The notes under the pieces are model-generated. The model saw only the letters and a list, made by a program, of their open reading frames with translations. It made no database searches and was not told the origin of the DNA. From Aliidiomarina taiwanensis (GTDB lineage: Bacteria; Pseudomonadota; Gammaproteobacteria; Enterobacterales; Alteromonadaceae): a stretch of DNA of 64,000 nucleotides. Shown here piece by piece: positions 36,513-49,751 of the stretch. Both the position numbers and the translations under genes were made by a program. How positions within the stretch are numbered: the stretch's first letter is position 1; each line of letters begins with the position of its first letter. The stretch spans positions 1-64,000 of the forward strand of contig NZ_PIPQ01000008.1 in the NCBI RefSeq assembly GCF_003987015.1, read 5' to 3'.

Positions 36513-37568
36513 TTATTGCTCCGTTACATTCACAGGTAAGCCGTCACGCACGCGAACCGTACCTTCAATAATGATCTGGTCGCCTTCTTCTAGGCCAGAA
36601 AGAACTTCTACCCACCCAGGCAAGCGACGGCCCACGGTAATCACCGTCATTTCCGCTCGGCTTTCGTCATTAATACGGTACACATGCTGTTCATTCCGAA
36701 TGGGAATAACAGCACTTTCTGGAATCATTAAGGTGTAGTCACGGCCCCGTTCTAGTTCAACGTTCAGTAACATTCCGGGGCGTAGTTCTCGGGTTTCATT
36801 GTTAATTTCAGCGCGTACTTGAATAGAACGTGTCACTGGGTCCACCCGTGACGCCAAGCTTTTTATTTTTCCATGAAAGACACGGTTCTTATAAGCAGCA
36901 GAGCTTGCTGCTACCTGCTGCCCCGGTGCTAAGCTCGGCAAATACAGTTCAGGTACACTAAAGTCGACATAAATTGGGTCTAAGGCGTCTAACGTCGTTA
37001 TCACTTCACCCGGACGGGCAAGCGAGCCAACGCTGACTTGGCGAATGCCTAAGCGGCCAGCAAAAGGTGCTTTAATTTGCATTTCGTCTAAACGACTACG
37101 AGCAACGGCCAGTTCTGCGGCTGTTTGTTCAACACGCACTTCTTGTTCGTCTAACATACTGCGTGAAGCAACGTTTTCACGGGCAAGTTCAATTAAGCGG
37201 TTTAATTGGCGGCGCGCTTCAGCCAATCGAAACTCCAGGTCTTTCACGCGAGCGCGTTCTTCCCTGTCGTTCAGTTGAATGAGGAGTTGGCCCTCGGTTA
37301 CTTCTTGGCCATCTTGGAAATGTATTTCTCGCACTGTTTGCGAAACGCGAGCCATTATGTCTACTGACTGGCTCGCTTTCGCTGTGCCTAGTCCTTGAAT
37401 GGTGTCTCTAAATTCAAGGTTGCGTGCTTCCGATACAACCACGGTAGGCGCACTCATGCCGCGCCTATTACCGACCCCACTTTCCTGTGAAAAGTAAAGC
37501 CAACCTATTACTGCGATAAGTCCAACAGCAACAATACTTAATGGTGTAACTACTGCACGCTTTGCCAT
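36513..37568 (-). CDS. RND efflux periplasmic adaptor (membrane fusion protein)
   Basis: 351 residues. One N-terminal membrane anchor (about 9-26) and no lipobox. Order: beta-barrel/lipoyl strands around HFQDGQEVTEGQLLIQL, an alpha-helical hairpin (about 110-165, with an Arg/Glu-rich coil), the second lipoyl half KAPFAGRLGIRQVSVGSLARPGE, then barrel and membrane-proximal domains. Links the pump at 33369-36509 to an outer-membrane channel. First gene of the two-gene operon. Confidence 0.94.
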   Translation of the reverse strand: MAKRAVVTPLSIVAVGLIAVIGWLYFSQESGVGNRRGMSAPTVVVSEARNLEFRDTIQGLGTAKASQSVDIMARVSQTVREIHFQDGQEVTEGQLLIQLNDREERARVKDLEFRLAEARRQLNRLIELARENVASRSMLDEQEVRVEQTAAELAVARSRLDEMQIKAPFAGRLGIRQVSVGSLARPGEVITTLDALDPIYVDFSVPELYLPSLAPGQQVAASSAAYKNRVFHGKIKSLASRVDPVTRSIQVRAEINNETRELRPGMLLNVELERGRDYTLMIPESAVIPIRNEQHVYRINDESRAEMTVITVGRRLPGWVEVLSGLEEGDQIIIEGTVRVRDGLPVNVTEQ

Positions 37569-37688
37569 TTGCTTCTCTCTGTTCCGTTGTTATTTTAAGA
37601 TCAACTCGTACCACTTCATTGTAACGCCTCAAGGCCTTACACGTAGTACTTTTGACCGCTAATAAAACGGAACTGGTCGCAAAGGCGC

Positions 37689-38756
37689 TTACTTATGGTA
37701 CTTAGGGCTTAACTCAGTCACCGCTTCAATAAATGCTTTAGCATGCTCTGGGTTTACACCTGGGTGAATTCCATGACCTAGGTTAAACACATGGCCTGTT
37801 CCCGTACCATAGCTTTGTAGAATGGTTTCTACTTCTTCGCGAATACGCTCAGGCGATGCATACAACATGCTTGGGTCCATGTTGCCTTGTAAGGCTACCT
37901 TGTCGCCAACACGTGCCCGGGCGTCGCCCATGTTTGTCGTCCAGTCAACACCGAGTGCGTCACAGCCTGTTGCAGCCATAAACTCAAGCCATTGACCACC
38001 GTTTTTAGTAAACAGGGTGACCGGCACCTTGCGGCCATCTGCTTCGCGAGTTAGCCCGCTAATAATTTGTTCCATGTAACGTAATGAGAACTCTTGGTAA
38101 TCGCGTGGCGACAACACCCCGCCCCACGTGTCAAAAATCATTAACGACTGGGCGCCGTTGGCAATTTGCGCGTTTAAATAGCTGGTCACAGACTCCGCTA
38201 ACTTTTCTAGCAGCAGGTGCATGGTTTGTGGCTCAGAAAACATCATTTTCTTCACTTCAGAGAAGTTCTTGCTGCTCCCGCCTTCAACCATATAAGTCGC
38301 TAAAGTCCATGGGCTGCCTGAGAAACCAATCAAAGGCACTTCACCTTTTAGCTCACGGCGAATAGTACTCACCGCACGCATGACATAACCAAGATCGTCT
38401 TCTGGGTCTGGAATACCGATTGCTTCAACACTCTGGCGGTCGCGTAAAGGACGTTCAAACTTCGGACCTTCACCTTCTGCAAAGTACAAACCTAAGCCCA
38501 TTGCATCTGGGATGGTTAAAATATCTGAAAACAAGATAGCGGCATCCAGTGGGAAACGACGTAACGGCTGTAATGTCACCTCACATGCAAGTTCCGCATT
38601 ACGGCACAATGACATAAAATCACCGGCTTCTTTGCGAACCTCGCGGTATTCTGGCAAGTAGCGGCCAGCCTGACGCATCATCCAAATAGGGGTGCGGTCT
38701 ACAGGTTCCTTCGCAAGGGCACGTAAATAACGATCATTTTTAAGTTCTGTGGTCAT
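37689..38756 (-). CDS. hemE: uroporphyrinogen decarboxylase
   Basis: 355 residues. Converts uroporphyrinogen III to coproporphyrinogen III in heme synthesis. N-terminal signature [16 protein letters not shown], catalytic Asp region [16 protein letters not shown], and C-terminal [13 protein letters not shown]. Downstream of nudC on the same strand (37 bp gap), the E. coli order nudC-hemE. Confidence 0.98.
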   Translation of the reverse strand: MTTELKNDRYLRALAKEPVDRTPIWMMRQAGRYLPEYREVRKEAGDFMSLCRNAELACEVTLQPLRRFPLDAAILFSDILTIPDAMGLGLYFAEGEGPKFERPLRDRQSVEAIGIPDPEDDLGYVMRAVSTIRRELKGEVPLIGFSGSPWTLATYMVEGGSSKNFSEVKKMMFSEPQTMHLLLEKLAESVTSYLNAQIANGAQSLMIFDTWGGVLSPRDYQEFSLRYMEQIISGLTREADGRKVPVTLFTKNGGQWLEFMAATGCDALGVDWTTNMGDARARVGDKVALQGNMDPSMLYASPERIREEVETILQSYGTGTGHVFNLGHGIHPGVNPEHAKAFIEAVTELSPKYHK

Positions 38757-38793
38757 ATCTGGTTTTTTGTCCTCAAATAGCTGAATGCCAATT

Positions 38794-39636
38794 CTACCAA
38801 TTAACAGGCTCGCTGTCAGTTAATTCGCCACCTACCTTTTTCCTCACCACTTCAATGAGTTTTGCGGCAATAGAGCCCGGTGCAGGGGCTTTTGGTAAGT
38901 TGTCGAAAGCGAACCAGCCCCCTGTAACTAACTCCTCAGGGTCGAGCTTCAATTCGCCTCCCGCGTAGCGCGCAATAAAGCCAGCCATTAAGGAATGAGG
39001 AAAGGGCCACGGCTGACTCCCTACGTATTCTAAATCCGTGACTGTTATGCCTGCTTCTTCAAAAACCTCACGGTGCACGCATTCTTCTAGCGACTCGCCA
39101 CTTTCTACAAATCCGGCTAATACCGAGTGTGTCCCTTCTGGGTGGCGTACACCCTGTGCAAGAAGTATTTTGTCTTCTTTATATATACCCACAATAATGC
39201 ACGGTGAAATACGTGGGTAGCTTTCTAGTCCGCAATAGCCACACACGACAGCGAGGTCACGCCTATGCTGGGCTACTTGCTCGCCACAACGGCCACAAAA
39301 CTTATGGGTGTCGAGAAACCCAGTAATTTGACAGCCCCGCGCACTTAAGCTGAATAGCTCCTTGTCACTACGTAAAATGCATTGGCGTAAGGGAAGGAAA
39401 GTCCAACCTGCCTGTAATGGCATGCTGTCACTGCCTATGAGCAAAAACACTGGCCGGCCTTGGTACTGGCCTATTTCGGCTGTATAGCCATGCGACGCAT
39501 AAGGAACGTCCTCAACGGCCAGTAACGGTGGCCGGAAGCTTTGTCCCTCTGGTGTAGTGTCTATTAACTGGTTGTTATGAACAATAATCCACCAAACGGG
39601 TTCTTTCTCTGGCGGCATGCGATCAGGAAAAATCAT
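38794..39636 (-). CDS. nudC: NAD+ diphosphatase / RNA NAD-decapping hydrolase
   Basis: 280 residues. Nudix enzyme that cleaves NAD(H) and removes NAD caps from RNA. Zinc ribbon FCGRCGEQ...[11 protein letters not shown] (four Cys), Nudix box [23 protein letters not shown], and the NADH-specific [11 protein letters not shown] motif are all present. Cotranscribed with hemE. Confidence 0.96.
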   Translation of the reverse strand: MIFPDRMPPEKEPVWWIIVHNNQLIDTTPEGQSFRPPLLAVEDVPYASHGYTAEIGQYQGRPVFLLIGSDSMPLQAGWTFLPLRQCILRSDKELFSLSARGCQITGFLDTHKFCGRCGEQVAQHRRDLAVVCGYCGLESYPRISPCIIVGIYKEDKILLAQGVRHPEGTHSVLAGFVESGESLEECVHREVFEEAGITVTDLEYVGSQPWPFPHSLMAGFIARYAGGELKLDPEELVTGGWFAFDNLPKAPAPGSIAAKLIEVVRKKVGGELTDSEPVNW

Positions 39637-39669
39637 AATTCACTCATACCTATATTTATACTGAACCAT

Positions 39670-39710
39670 AAAAAAACTCACCGTACGTCTATGCAACGCA
39701 ACGGTGAGCT
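39670..39710 (-). terminator. terminator after FKBP gene
   Basis: On the minus strand CTCACCGT/ACGGTGAG stem with a 16-base loop, followed by T7; 27 bp after the FKBP stop. Confidence 0.8.
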
Positions 39711-39736
39711 TTACGAACCTAAGTTTCTCGTCAGGT

Positions 39737-40465
39737 TTATTCTGCTGCTTCAATCTCAAGCAGCTCCACCTCAAAAATAAGTGTTGCATTCGGCGGAATT
39801 GGGCTACCAGGGCGCTGTTGGTCACCATAGGCAAGTTCTGCTGGAATAACAAAGCGGTACTTAGAGCCAACATTCATTAGCTGCACCCCTTCCGACCAAC
39901 CTACTATCACGCGGTCTAATGGGAAAGCAATGGGCTCGCCACGCTCATACGAGCTATCGAACACTGTGCCGTCAAGAAGCTCGCCCTTGTAGTGAACGGT
40001 TACCGTGTCCGTTGCAGCGGGCTTCGGGCCTTCACCTTCTACCATCACTTCGTACTGCAGGCCTGACTCTGTCACAGTGACACCGTCTCGGCTGGCGTTT
40101 TCTGCTTGATACGCTAAACCTTCTTCAAGGTTTCGTTCGCCAGCAGCTGCAGCCTCCGCTTCCGCTAAGCTAGTGCTTAGCTCCACAAGCTCCATTACCG
40201 CCGCTTGTACTTCATCTTCGTTCATCAAGCTTTCGTCGTTCATTGCGTCGCTAATTGCTGCAAGAATAACGTCTTTATCCAGCTCCATTCCCGTTGAAGA
40301 CAGATGCTCAAGGTTCGACTTAACCTCACCACCTAAAACAGTTCCTAATGCATAAGCATGGCGCTGTGATTCTTGCTCTAAATCTACTTTTGTTGCTGTT
40401 TCGCCACACCCTGCAAGTGCAAGGGCAACAACGGAAGCAATCGCTGTTTTTGCCACTAATTTCAT
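39737..40465 (-). CDS. fkpA: FKBP-type peptidyl-prolyl isomerase (FkpA-like lipoprotein)
   Basis: 242 residues. Signal peptide with a lipobox (ALALAGC, Cys at about 20), an N-terminal helical dimerisation domain (about 28-120, Ala/Glu-rich) and a C-terminal FKBP domain. The FKBP domain contains VTVHYKGELLDGTVFDSSYERGEP, GWSEGVQLM, and AYGDQQRPGSPIPPNATLIFEVELL. Periplasmic folding helper; the lipobox suggests membrane anchoring, unlike soluble E. coli FkpA. Near slyX, as in E. coli. Confidence 0.9.
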   Translation of the reverse strand: MKLVAKTAIASVVALALAGCGETATKVDLEQESQRHAYALGTVLGGEVKSNLEHLSSTGMELDKDVILAAISDAMNDESLMNEDEVQAAVMELVELSTSLAEAEAAAAGERNLEEGLAYQAENASRDGVTVTESGLQYEVMVEGEGPKPAATDTVTVHYKGELLDGTVFDSSYERGEPIAFPLDRVIVGWSEGVQLMNVGSKYRFVIPAELAYGDQQRPGSPIPPNATLIFEVELLEIEAAE

Positions 40466-40571
40466 GTAACTCTCCGATCCATATAAGTAAATCTGCTGGT
40501 TTCGCTCTATACCCTTTGCAGCAAAGAACGCGTATGCGCACTATAATAAACACAAACGATAAGGATAACGA

Positions 40572-41585
40572 ATGACATTTGTCTATCATAACTTAAAATT
40601 TATGTTGTTGAGCGCAATACTCATTGCTTGTAGTCCTGCTGCTGAGCGTATTGAGCGAAACGAACGTACCTTCTCTAGGGTACAAGCTGCCGCCGTGAGT
40701 CACAACGGCCAATATAGTCTTGTTTCAACCACGGAAGAAGGATTGCGGCTGTTCGACACGCAAACCAACGAATTGTTGCATAACTGGCAACAAGAAGATG
40801 AAGGCATCAGCCAAATTGTTTCTGCCAAGTTTTCTCCGCAAGCAGACGTTACTCTGGCCGCAAGCCGTATGACCCTTGTACTGTGGGACACACAAAGCGG
40901 CGACGCCTTAGGCGCCTGGCGAAATGACGACAGCTTTATCTTGGACGTGGCCGTTTCTAATCAGGGTCAGCACATTGTGCTCGCCCGTAACGACGGGGTT
41001 GTCTTGCTGTTTGAACCTGCTACCGGTCGCAGGGTTGAGTTTCGGGTGCATACCGACAAAGTCAATAAAGTCGACATATCAGCCAATGGCCAGTATGTGT
41101 TGAGCGGAGGGAACGACCACCAGGCTATTTTATGGCAAACCGACCCCGTCCAAGTTCGTCACGTATTCCCTTTGACCGGTCGTGTTACTGAACTTACGCT
41201 AGGCCCAGCAGGCCGCTATGCCCTCGTAGCCAGTGCAACCCAAGCTGAGATCCGCAATTTAGTAACTGGCGACGTCCAACAAACCCTTGATTTAGGTGCC
41301 CGCCAGAAGGTATTTACGACCGCTACCTTCTCGCCCCAAGCTGAGTTACTGTTAACAGGCACAGCGTCGCGCCTTGTGGAAGTCTGGTCTGTTGCAAGTG
41401 GAAAACGCTTATGCAGTTGGCGCATTAAAGGTCGCGCTGGTGAGCACCCCCCACGGGCTGCTATCATCGGTGCTAGTTTTATAAACGCAAACACTATTGT
41501 AATAGAAACAAGCGCCGGCTTTAGTGAGCTGTGGCGTTTACCGTCAAGCTGCCAAGCCCCGCGCAGCCCATCTAGTGAGGAGTGA
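40572..41585 (+). CDS. WD40-repeat-like lipoprotein
   Basis: 337 residues. N-terminal hydrophobic segment ending in a lipobox (AILIAC). The rest forms repeated beta-propeller blades, several ending in W-[DS] (LVLWDTQ, AILWQTD, VEVWSV, SELWRLP) with blade starts such as SANGQYVLSGGNDHQ. Probably a periplasmic or outer-membrane-facing scaffold protein. A gene of this type beside slyX is common in Alteromonadales (recollection). It precedes slyX by 10 bp, so cotranscribed. Confidence 0.82.
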   Translation: MTFVYHNLKFMLLSAILIACSPAAERIERNERTFSRVQAAAVSHNGQYSLVSTTEEGLRLFDTQTNELLHNWQQEDEGISQIVSAKFSPQADVTLAASRMTLVLWDTQSGDALGAWRNDDSFILDVAVSNQGQHIVLARNDGVVLLFEPATGRRVEFRVHTDKVNKVDISANGQYVLSGGNDHQAILWQTDPVQVRHVFPLTGRVTELTLGPAGRYALVASATQAEIRNLVTGDVQQTLDLGARQKVFTTATFSPQAELLLTGTASRLVEVWSVASGKRLCSWRIKGRAGEHPPRAAIIGASFINANTIVIETSAGFSELWRLPSSCQAPRSPSSEE

Positions 41586-41595
41586 AAGAAGTTCC

Positions 41596-41826
41596 ATGGA
41601 CAAGCAATTACAGGCATTAGTGCAGCGTATTGACGATTTAGAAAGCAAGCTCGCATTCCAAGATGACACCATAGACGCGCTGGACAAGTTGGTACAGGCG
41701 CAAAGCAGTGAGTTGCAAACATTGCATAAGTACATTCGGTTACTGGCTGAAAAAATACAGCCTGAGGAAGACGCTGAAGAAAGCCCCCCCTTTAACCTCA
41801 TCGACGAACGACCACCTCACTACTAA
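41596..41826 (+). CDS. slyX: SlyX family protein
   Basis: 76 residues from the ATG at 41596, giving MDKQLQALVQRIDDLESKLAF. A small coiled-coil protein (about 1-55) with a C-terminal Pro-rich tail ending ERPPHY, characteristic of SlyX. Function unknown. In E. coli it neighbours fkpA and slyD; here it lies between a WD40-like lipoprotein and prk. Confidence 0.93.
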   Translation: MDKQLQALVQRIDDLESKLAFQDDTIDALDKLVQAQSSELQTLHKYIRLLAEKIQPEEDAEESPPFNLIDERPPHY

Positions 41827-41844
41827 TAATAAAAAAGGACGTGT

Positions 41845-42726
41845 ATGTCTGTTAATCACCCTATTATTGCTGTTACCGGCTCTTCTGGCTCTGGCACCAC
41901 TACCACAAGCCAGGCAGTGCGCCATATATTTCGACATTTACAATTAAATGCTGCATTTATTGAAGGTGATAGCTTTCATCGGTACTCACGCCCCGAAATG
42001 GACGTGGCCATTCGCAAAGCGCAAGAGCAAGGCCGGCACATTAGCTACTTTGGCCCTGAAGCAAACGACTTCCATTCTTTAGAACAGCTGTTTACCGAAT
42101 ACGGTGAGGGCGGCTATGGGAAAACCCGGCGATACCTGCATAGCTTTGACGAAGCCGTTCCCTACAACCAAATGCCCGGAACCTTTACGCCATGGGAGCC
42201 TATTCCAGAAAATACCGACTTGCTGTTTTATGAAGGCTTACACGGAGGCGTGCAAGGCGAGAATTACGACGTGGGCAAACATGTGGACTTGCTCATCGGC
42301 ATGGTGCCCATTGTTAACTTAGAGTGGATTCAAAAGTTATTAAGAGACACTGCCGAACGCGGTCACTCTCGGGAGGCTGTCACCCAAAGCATTGTGCGCA
42401 GCATGGAAGACTATATTCACCACATAGTGCCGCAGTTTAGCCGTACTCATATTAATTTTCAGCGGGTGCCTACAGTCGACACCTCCAACCCTTTTAGCGC
42501 CAAAGCCATTCCAACCATGGATGAAAGCTTTGTGGTGATCCGTTTCCGCGGCATGAAAGGCGTCGACTTTCCTTACTATTTACAAATGATTGATGGGTCA
42601 TTTATGTCGCGTATGAACACGCTAGTGGTACCGGGCGGGAAAATGGGCTTGGCTATGGAGTTAATACTTACGCCGCTCATTGAACAACTTATTGAGCGGC
42701 GTAACAACCGTATTAAGCAGAAATAA
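41845..42726 (+). CDS. prkB: phosphoribulokinase-like kinase (PrkB type)
   Basis: 293 residues. P-loop kinase with GSSGSGTTT at about 12-20 and the phosphoribulokinase motifs GDSFHRYSRPEM, DLLFYEGLHGG and IVRSMEDYIHHIVPQF. This is the heterotrophic PrkB group found near crp/yhfA in gammaproteobacteria; no RuBisCO genes are present, so Calvin-cycle function is unlikely. Its end overlaps the convergent OsmC gene by 14 bp. Confidence 0.9.
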   Translation: MSVNHPIIAVTGSSGSGTTTTSQAVRHIFRHLQLNAAFIEGDSFHRYSRPEMDVAIRKAQEQGRHISYFGPEANDFHSLEQLFTEYGEGGYGKTRRYLHSFDEAVPYNQMPGTFTPWEPIPENTDLLFYEGLHGGVQGENYDVGKHVDLLIGMVPIVNLEWIQKLLRDTAERGHSREAVTQSIVRSMEDYIHHIVPQFSRTHINFQRVPTVDTSNPFSAKAIPTMDESFVVIRFRGMKGVDFPYYLQMIDGSFMSRMNTLVVPGGKMGLAMELILTPLIEQLIERRNNRIKQK

Positions 42727-43117
42727 CTTCGAAGCTATGAGTCACTTCTACGCTGCTGCCTAACATAATAGACACCGAGCAGTACTTTTCAGCGGACAAG
42801 CTGACAGCACGCTCTACGTGTTTTTCTGAAACCTCTGTACCTGTCACAATGAAGTGCAGGTTCATTTTAGTAAATACCGCGGGCGTTGCATCGGCGCGCT
42901 CTGCTGTTAATTTTACCTCAACACCACGCACATCTTGGCGTGCTTTTTCGAGAATGCTCACCACATCCACCGAGGCACAGCTACCTGCCGCCATAAGAAC
43001 CATTTCCATGGGGCTGGCGGCGTGCTTGCCTTGGTTTCCGTCCATAACAACTTGGTGACCACTGCCACTTGTTGCCACAAAGGTTAAGTCACTTAACCAC
43101 TGAACACGTGCTTCCAT
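42713..43117 (-). CDS. OsmC/Ohr family protein (YhfA-like)
   Basis: 134 residues. OsmC fold with the conserved peroxidatic-type Cys in MAAGSCASVDVVSIL and the PMEMVLMAAGSC helix. The E. coli counterpart is YhfA, located next to prkB as here. Possibly a peroxide- or thiol-reactive enzyme; substrate not known. Convergent with prkB and 9 bp after the 43127-43468 gene on the same strand. Confidence 0.9.
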   Translation of the reverse strand: MEARVQWLSDLTFVATSGSGHQVVMDGNQGKHAASPMEMVLMAAGSCASVDVVSILEKARQDVRGVEVKLTAERADATPAVFTKMNLHFIVTGTEVSEKHVERAVSLSAEKYCSVSIMLGSSVEVTHSFEVISA

Positions 43118-43126
43118 TATTTTTCC

Positions 43127-43468
43127 TTACGACATTATTTTCGAGTCAAACAGGTTCTTGACCAGGCCTACAAACTCCACAATAAAAGCTTCTTGGGTTG
43201 GGCTTGGACGCTTGTCCAGTACAGACGACAGCACTTCTTCTAGGTCATACAAAATGGCATCTGCCTCGCGTACAACTTCTAATCGTGCGGTTTCATCTAG
43301 ACTGTGTTGCTGATTTATTTGCATCACACTTTCAGCAAGCTGCTCTTCAAAACACTCCCGCACCGTGAGCGCACCTTCCGGTGCGTCTGGGTCGGGCTGT
43401 GTGAATACATCTAAATGCTCAGTTAAGTATTGAACAAGCTCTATATACCCTTTGCTTTGTGTAATCAT
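43127..43468 (-). CDS. conserved hypothetical protein (DUF3802-like)
   Basis: 113 residues, acidic, predicted all-helical, no signal peptide. MITQSKGYIELVQYLTEHLDVF at the N-terminus resembles the DUF3802 family of Vibrio/Alteromonadales (from memory). Function unknown. Likely cotranscribed with the OsmC-like gene 9 bp downstream. Confidence 0.7.
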   Translation of the reverse strand: MITQSKGYIELVQYLTEHLDVFTQPDPDAPEGALTVRECFEEQLAESVMQINQQHSLDETARLEVVREADAILYDLEEVLSSVLDKRPSPTQEAFIVEFVGLVKNLFDSKIMS

Positions 43469-43511
43469 AAAAGCCTTTTGCTGTCGATATGCCAGCCAGG
43501 CTGCACTTCCA

Positions 43512-44987
<1,476 letters not shown>

Positions 44988-44994
44988 TTACTCC

Positions 44995-46007
44995 TTAAAA
45001 TGGTGCTACACGAATGGTGTCGCCATCCGCGACTAATAACGCGTCTGCAACTTCTTGTGTAATCATAACTTCTTCGTCGTTCATATCTACTTCGGCTTGC
45101 AACGCTCTGAAATTTTGCAGCTCTTGGTTACAGGCCAGCACAGTGTCAGACGAGCTAACAGGCCCAACACGCACTGTACGAAGCTCACTTGCCTGCACGG
45201 TTCTCAAGTACTTAACCCGTCCTTCCACCGTCGGTCCTGCGTCGAAAATATCCACGTAACCACGGAAGCTAAAGCCTTCTGACTTCAACAAATTCAAGGC
45301 AGGCACGGTGTTTTTGTGCACTTGACCTACCACTTCTTGGGCTTCTTTGTTCAGTAAATTAACGTAGATAGGGTGACGCGGCATAAGCTCGGCAATAAAG
45401 GTTTTGTCACCAATACCGGTCAGGTAGTCAACCTGGCTGAATTCCATATTGAAGAAGTTCTTTTGCAGCCAGCCCCAAAAAGGCGAATTACCTTCTGCGT
45501 CTGAAACACCACGCATTTCAGCAATGATTTTCTTGGAAAAACGCTCACGGAACTGCGCTAAGAACAGCATGCGGAATTTAGAGAGAGTGCGGCCATTTCG
45601 ATTTTCGCGAAAAGGCTCACGTAAAAACAGAGTGCACAACTCGCTGCACCCCGTATAGTCGTTACACAAGGTTAAAGTGTCGAGCAACCGACGAACATTG
45701 TGCTTTTCTGAGTAATGGGCTTCTTTGCCCAAACGGTAATGCCAAAACGCTTCGCTCAAGCCAACACTGGCTTCAATAGCACTCACCCCTAGAATTTCCT
45801 GTGTGCTCAGGTTTTCCATCACAAACAGGTAACCTTCATCGCCTGGCGACGTTATATGCTGCTTAGCAAATGAACGTTCTGCTTTTTCTATGCGGCGTTG
45901 CAGTAGCTCTTCATCGATCGGTAGCGAAGTGAAGCCGAAACCCGACTCCACTGCGCATTGATAAAGGGCTTCATAGTCGCTTGACTGAATAGGCCGAATA
46001 ACAATCA

Positions 46008-46008
<1 letters not shown>
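44995..46008 (-). CDS. astA: arginine N-succinyltransferase
   Basis: 337 residues. First committed AST step: succinyl-CoA plus arginine. Starts MIVIRPIQSSDYEALYQCAVESGFGFTSLP, as is typical of AstA. Also visible: LCTLFLREPFRENRNGRTLSKFRMLFLA and the C-terminal FDAGPTVEGRVKYLRTVQASE. Start overlaps the astC stop by one base (TAATG), 10 bp before astD. Confidence 0.95.
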
Positions 46009-47348
<1,340 letters not shown>

Positions 47349-47388
47349 TTAATAAGGGATTTGCAAATTATTAGATTTGCACATGGAC

Positions 47389-47402
47389 CGCATAATTATG
47401 CG
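47389..47402 (-). promoter_or_regulatory. possible ArgR box upstream of ast operon
   Basis: Perfect 14-bp palindrome CGCATAATTATGCG about 150 bp upstream of the astC start, close to ArgR half-site pattern (TGnATnnnnATnCA). An imperfect A/T-rich block with two TTTGCA units lies just inside (47360-47381). It also overlaps the neighbouring HDOD gene's 3' side, so the assignment is tentative. Confidence 0.4.
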
Positions 47403-47416
47403 CTTCCACGTGCCAG

Positions 47417-48595
47417 CTAGCGTACAGCACCACGGCTTAGCTTTAGCCGCTTTAAATTAACGCTGCGCAATGCTTCAAGTGTCCTTTGAGACAGCTCTGC
47501 TTCTGCACAGAGTCGTTTGCCGTCTTGTGAGCTCGCTAGCTTTTCACTGTAGAGGGTTCGGAACAGGGAATAGCGCTGGGCTTGATATAGGGTCAGCCCC
47601 ATCCCGGTAAAGTCTTGCAGGCTCTTGGCTTTATTTAATTCCGTATAGACAGCGTGGAAAGGAATGTATTTCAACTCAAACTCACTAAAGAGTGCGCTGG
47701 CAAAGCGCCCTGACAAGTGCAAGTTCAAGTCTCTTAAAAAGTGCGCTGAAGGCCTTAGCTCTAGTAAAGCATTATAACGCTTGGAGTTATTGCCGTAACG
47801 TAACTCGGTGAGAAACGCGTGCTGTATGTCTTCAAACAGCAGGGAGTACAAACGCACCAGAGACGCTTTTCCTAAGTCATGCATTAACCCCACAACAAAC
47901 GCCTTGCTAGGCTCAACTACACCACTTTCTTCAGCAATCACCTGAGCTGCAACCCCTGTACTTAAGGCGCTTTTTCGTATTTTGCCTCGGCATAAGTTAA
48001 AGGGCTCCATGGACTGGGGAATCCAACGTCGCAGGCAAAACACGGGCACCAGCAACCGCAAGTCGTCCATCCCAATAAAGCGGAGTGCATTGGTAATGGT
48101 CGCCACCTTTACTCGGCGTTGGTCACTGGCATTTACAAAGGCAGGGCCATTCACCATCTTAATCAGGTCTTCACAGAGCCAGGGCAAACTTTTAATGGTT
48201 TCTTCGATGGTTTTCATTGAGCTTGCACGGGCAAATAAAACGTCGAGTAGCTCGATGGACTCAGGCGAGAGGTTGAGCGCGCGGGTATGAATGCGTTCTG
48301 GCTCATTTAGTAAGTCTATTAATGCAGTATAAATACGCTCATGCAGTTCATCGGACATGGCTTCCCGCAAATACGTTTGCGAAGCACGGCGACGGTCTCG
48401 CTCGTCTTGTCTGCGCTGCTCAATATCAAGCAACTCACGGCTGAGCACTGCAGACTCTTCTTCTGGCACTTCACCCCGCTCCTCTCGTCGGGCGAAGCTG
48501 AAGCTAATCAATAGGCTATTGAATAGCTTATCTAGCCTTGCTAACTCGCTGCTATCTGGGCTTTCGCATAGCGCTTTAAATTGTTGATAGTCCAA
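47417..48595 (-). CDS. HDOD-domain signalling protein
   Basis: 392 residues. N-terminal charged helical part (about 1-100), then an HDOD domain (about 110-300) including LPWLCEDLIKMVN and a retained HD-type VVGLMHDLGKASLV. HDOD proteins are noncatalytic relatives of HD-GYP domains and act in signal transduction and stress or motility regulation. Monocistronic; downstream side faces the ast operon. Confidence 0.85.
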   Translation of the reverse strand: MDYQQFKALCESPDSSELARLDKLFNSLLISFSFARREERGEVPEEESAVLSRELLDIEQRRQDERDRRRASQTYLREAMSDELHERIYTALIDLLNEPERIHTRALNLSPESIELLDVLFARASSMKTIEETIKSLPWLCEDLIKMVNGPAFVNASDQRRVKVATITNALRFIGMDDLRLLVPVFCLRRWIPQSMEPFNLCRGKIRKSALSTGVAAQVIAEESGVVEPSKAFVVGLMHDLGKASLVRLYSLLFEDIQHAFLTELRYGNNSKRYNALLELRPSAHFLRDLNLHLSGRFASALFSEFELKYIPFHAVYTELNKAKSLQDFTGMGLTLYQAQRYSLFRTLYSEKLASSQDGKRLCAEAELSQRTLEALRSVNLKRLKLSRGAVR

Positions 48596-48651
48596 TCTTT
48601 TGCCCCGTCGGCTGCCGTGATTATTAATATACCACTATAACACTTATAGAA

Positions 48652-48680
48652 AAAAGGGCTCATTGTGTGTGAGCCCTTTT
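48652..48680 (-). terminator. terminator after rpe-trpS
   Basis: AAAAGGGCTCA/TGAGCCCTTTT stem with a 7-base loop and flanking A/T runs, 19 bp after the trpS stop. Confidence 0.9.
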
Positions 48681-48698
48681 ATTCTACAACCGTACTGT

Positions 48699-49709
48699 TT
48701 ATTGCCCTAGCGGCGGTATAAAGCCAACGGCGTCATACACTTGCTTTAAGGTGGCTTCTGCCCGCTCTTTTGCTTGCGCCGCGCCTGACTGAAGTATTTC
48801 ATCTAAAGCTGCACGGTCGCTACGCAAAGCCTGGTAACGGGTTTGCATAGGCTCTAAAAAGGCAACCACTGCATCGGCAACATCGCCCTTCAAATGGCCA
48901 TACATTTTGCCTTCATACTCAGGCACTAGCTCCTCAATGGAACGACCTGTGGCACCGGAAAGTAAGGTCAGTAGGTTTGAAACCCCTGCTTTCTCTTGTG
49001 GATCAAAGTAAATGCGCGCCTGTTCGTCGGAGTCCGTAACCGCCCGCTTAATTTTCTTCACAATTTTTTTCGGCTCCTCAAGCAAGCCAATATAGCTGCC
49101 TGGGTTATCATCCGACTTCGACATTTTCTTCGTCGGATCTTGCAAGCTCATAATGCGTGCACCATGAGGTGGGATAAATGGCTCTGGCACCACCAAGGTG
49201 TCGCCATAAATGTTATTAAAGCGAGTAGCAATATCTCGGCTTAGTTCTAAGTGTTGTTTTTGGTCGTCGCCAACAGGCACCTGGTTGGCACCATACGCCA
49301 AAATATCAGCAGCCATGAGCACCGGGTAGGTAAACAGCCCCACATTCACGTTCGACTCATTTCGCTGCGATTTGTCTTTAAATTGGGTCATGCGGTTGAG
49401 CTCACCCATTTGCGTAAAGCAGTTTAATACCCAAGCAAGTTGTGCGTGCGCCGGTACATGGGACTGTAAAAACAACTTACTTTTGTTGGGGTCCAAACCA
49501 CAAGCAATGTAAAGCGCAATGCCGTCTAAGGTTGCTTCACGGAGTGCTTGAGGGTCTTGGCGTACGGTAATTGCATGCAAGTCCACCACCATAAAGTGGC
49601 AGTCGTGGCTGTCTTGCATGCCAATCCACTGTCTCAGCGCGCCCATATAGTTCCCTATAGTTAATTGACCCGACGGCTGACAGCCACTTAGTACGACAGG
49701 TTTACTCAT
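48699..49709 (-). CDS. trpS: tryptophanyl-tRNA synthetase
   Basis: 336 residues, as in E. coli. Charges tRNA-Trp. Class I signatures: the HIGH-equivalent in [24 protein letters not shown], and KMSKS in [14 protein letters not shown]. Second gene of rpe-trpS, 42 bp after rpe; gph, found between them in E. coli, is absent here. Confidence 0.98.
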   Translation of the reverse strand: MSKPVVLSGCQPSGQLTIGNYMGALRQWIGMQDSHDCHFMVVDLHAITVRQDPQALREATLDGIALYIACGLDPNKSKLFLQSHVPAHAQLAWVLNCFTQMGELNRMTQFKDKSQRNESNVNVGLFTYPVLMAADILAYGANQVPVGDDQKQHLELSRDIATRFNNIYGDTLVVPEPFIPPHGARIMSLQDPTKKMSKSDDNPGSYIGLLEEPKKIVKKIKRAVTDSDEQARIYFDPQEKAGVSNLLTLLSGATGRSIEELVPEYEGKMYGHLKGDVADAVVAFLEPMQTRYQALRSDRAALDEILQSGAAQAKERAEATLKQVYDAVGFIPPLGQ

Positions 49710-49751
49710 GCTTTACTCACTTTTTCATTTAATCGTTTATGTATAAAATAA

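Noticed and set aside
41845-42726. Calvin-cycle phosphoribulokinase
   Set aside because: No RuBisCO or other Calvin-cycle genes nearby, and the yhfA-type neighbour marks the heterotrophic PrkB group.
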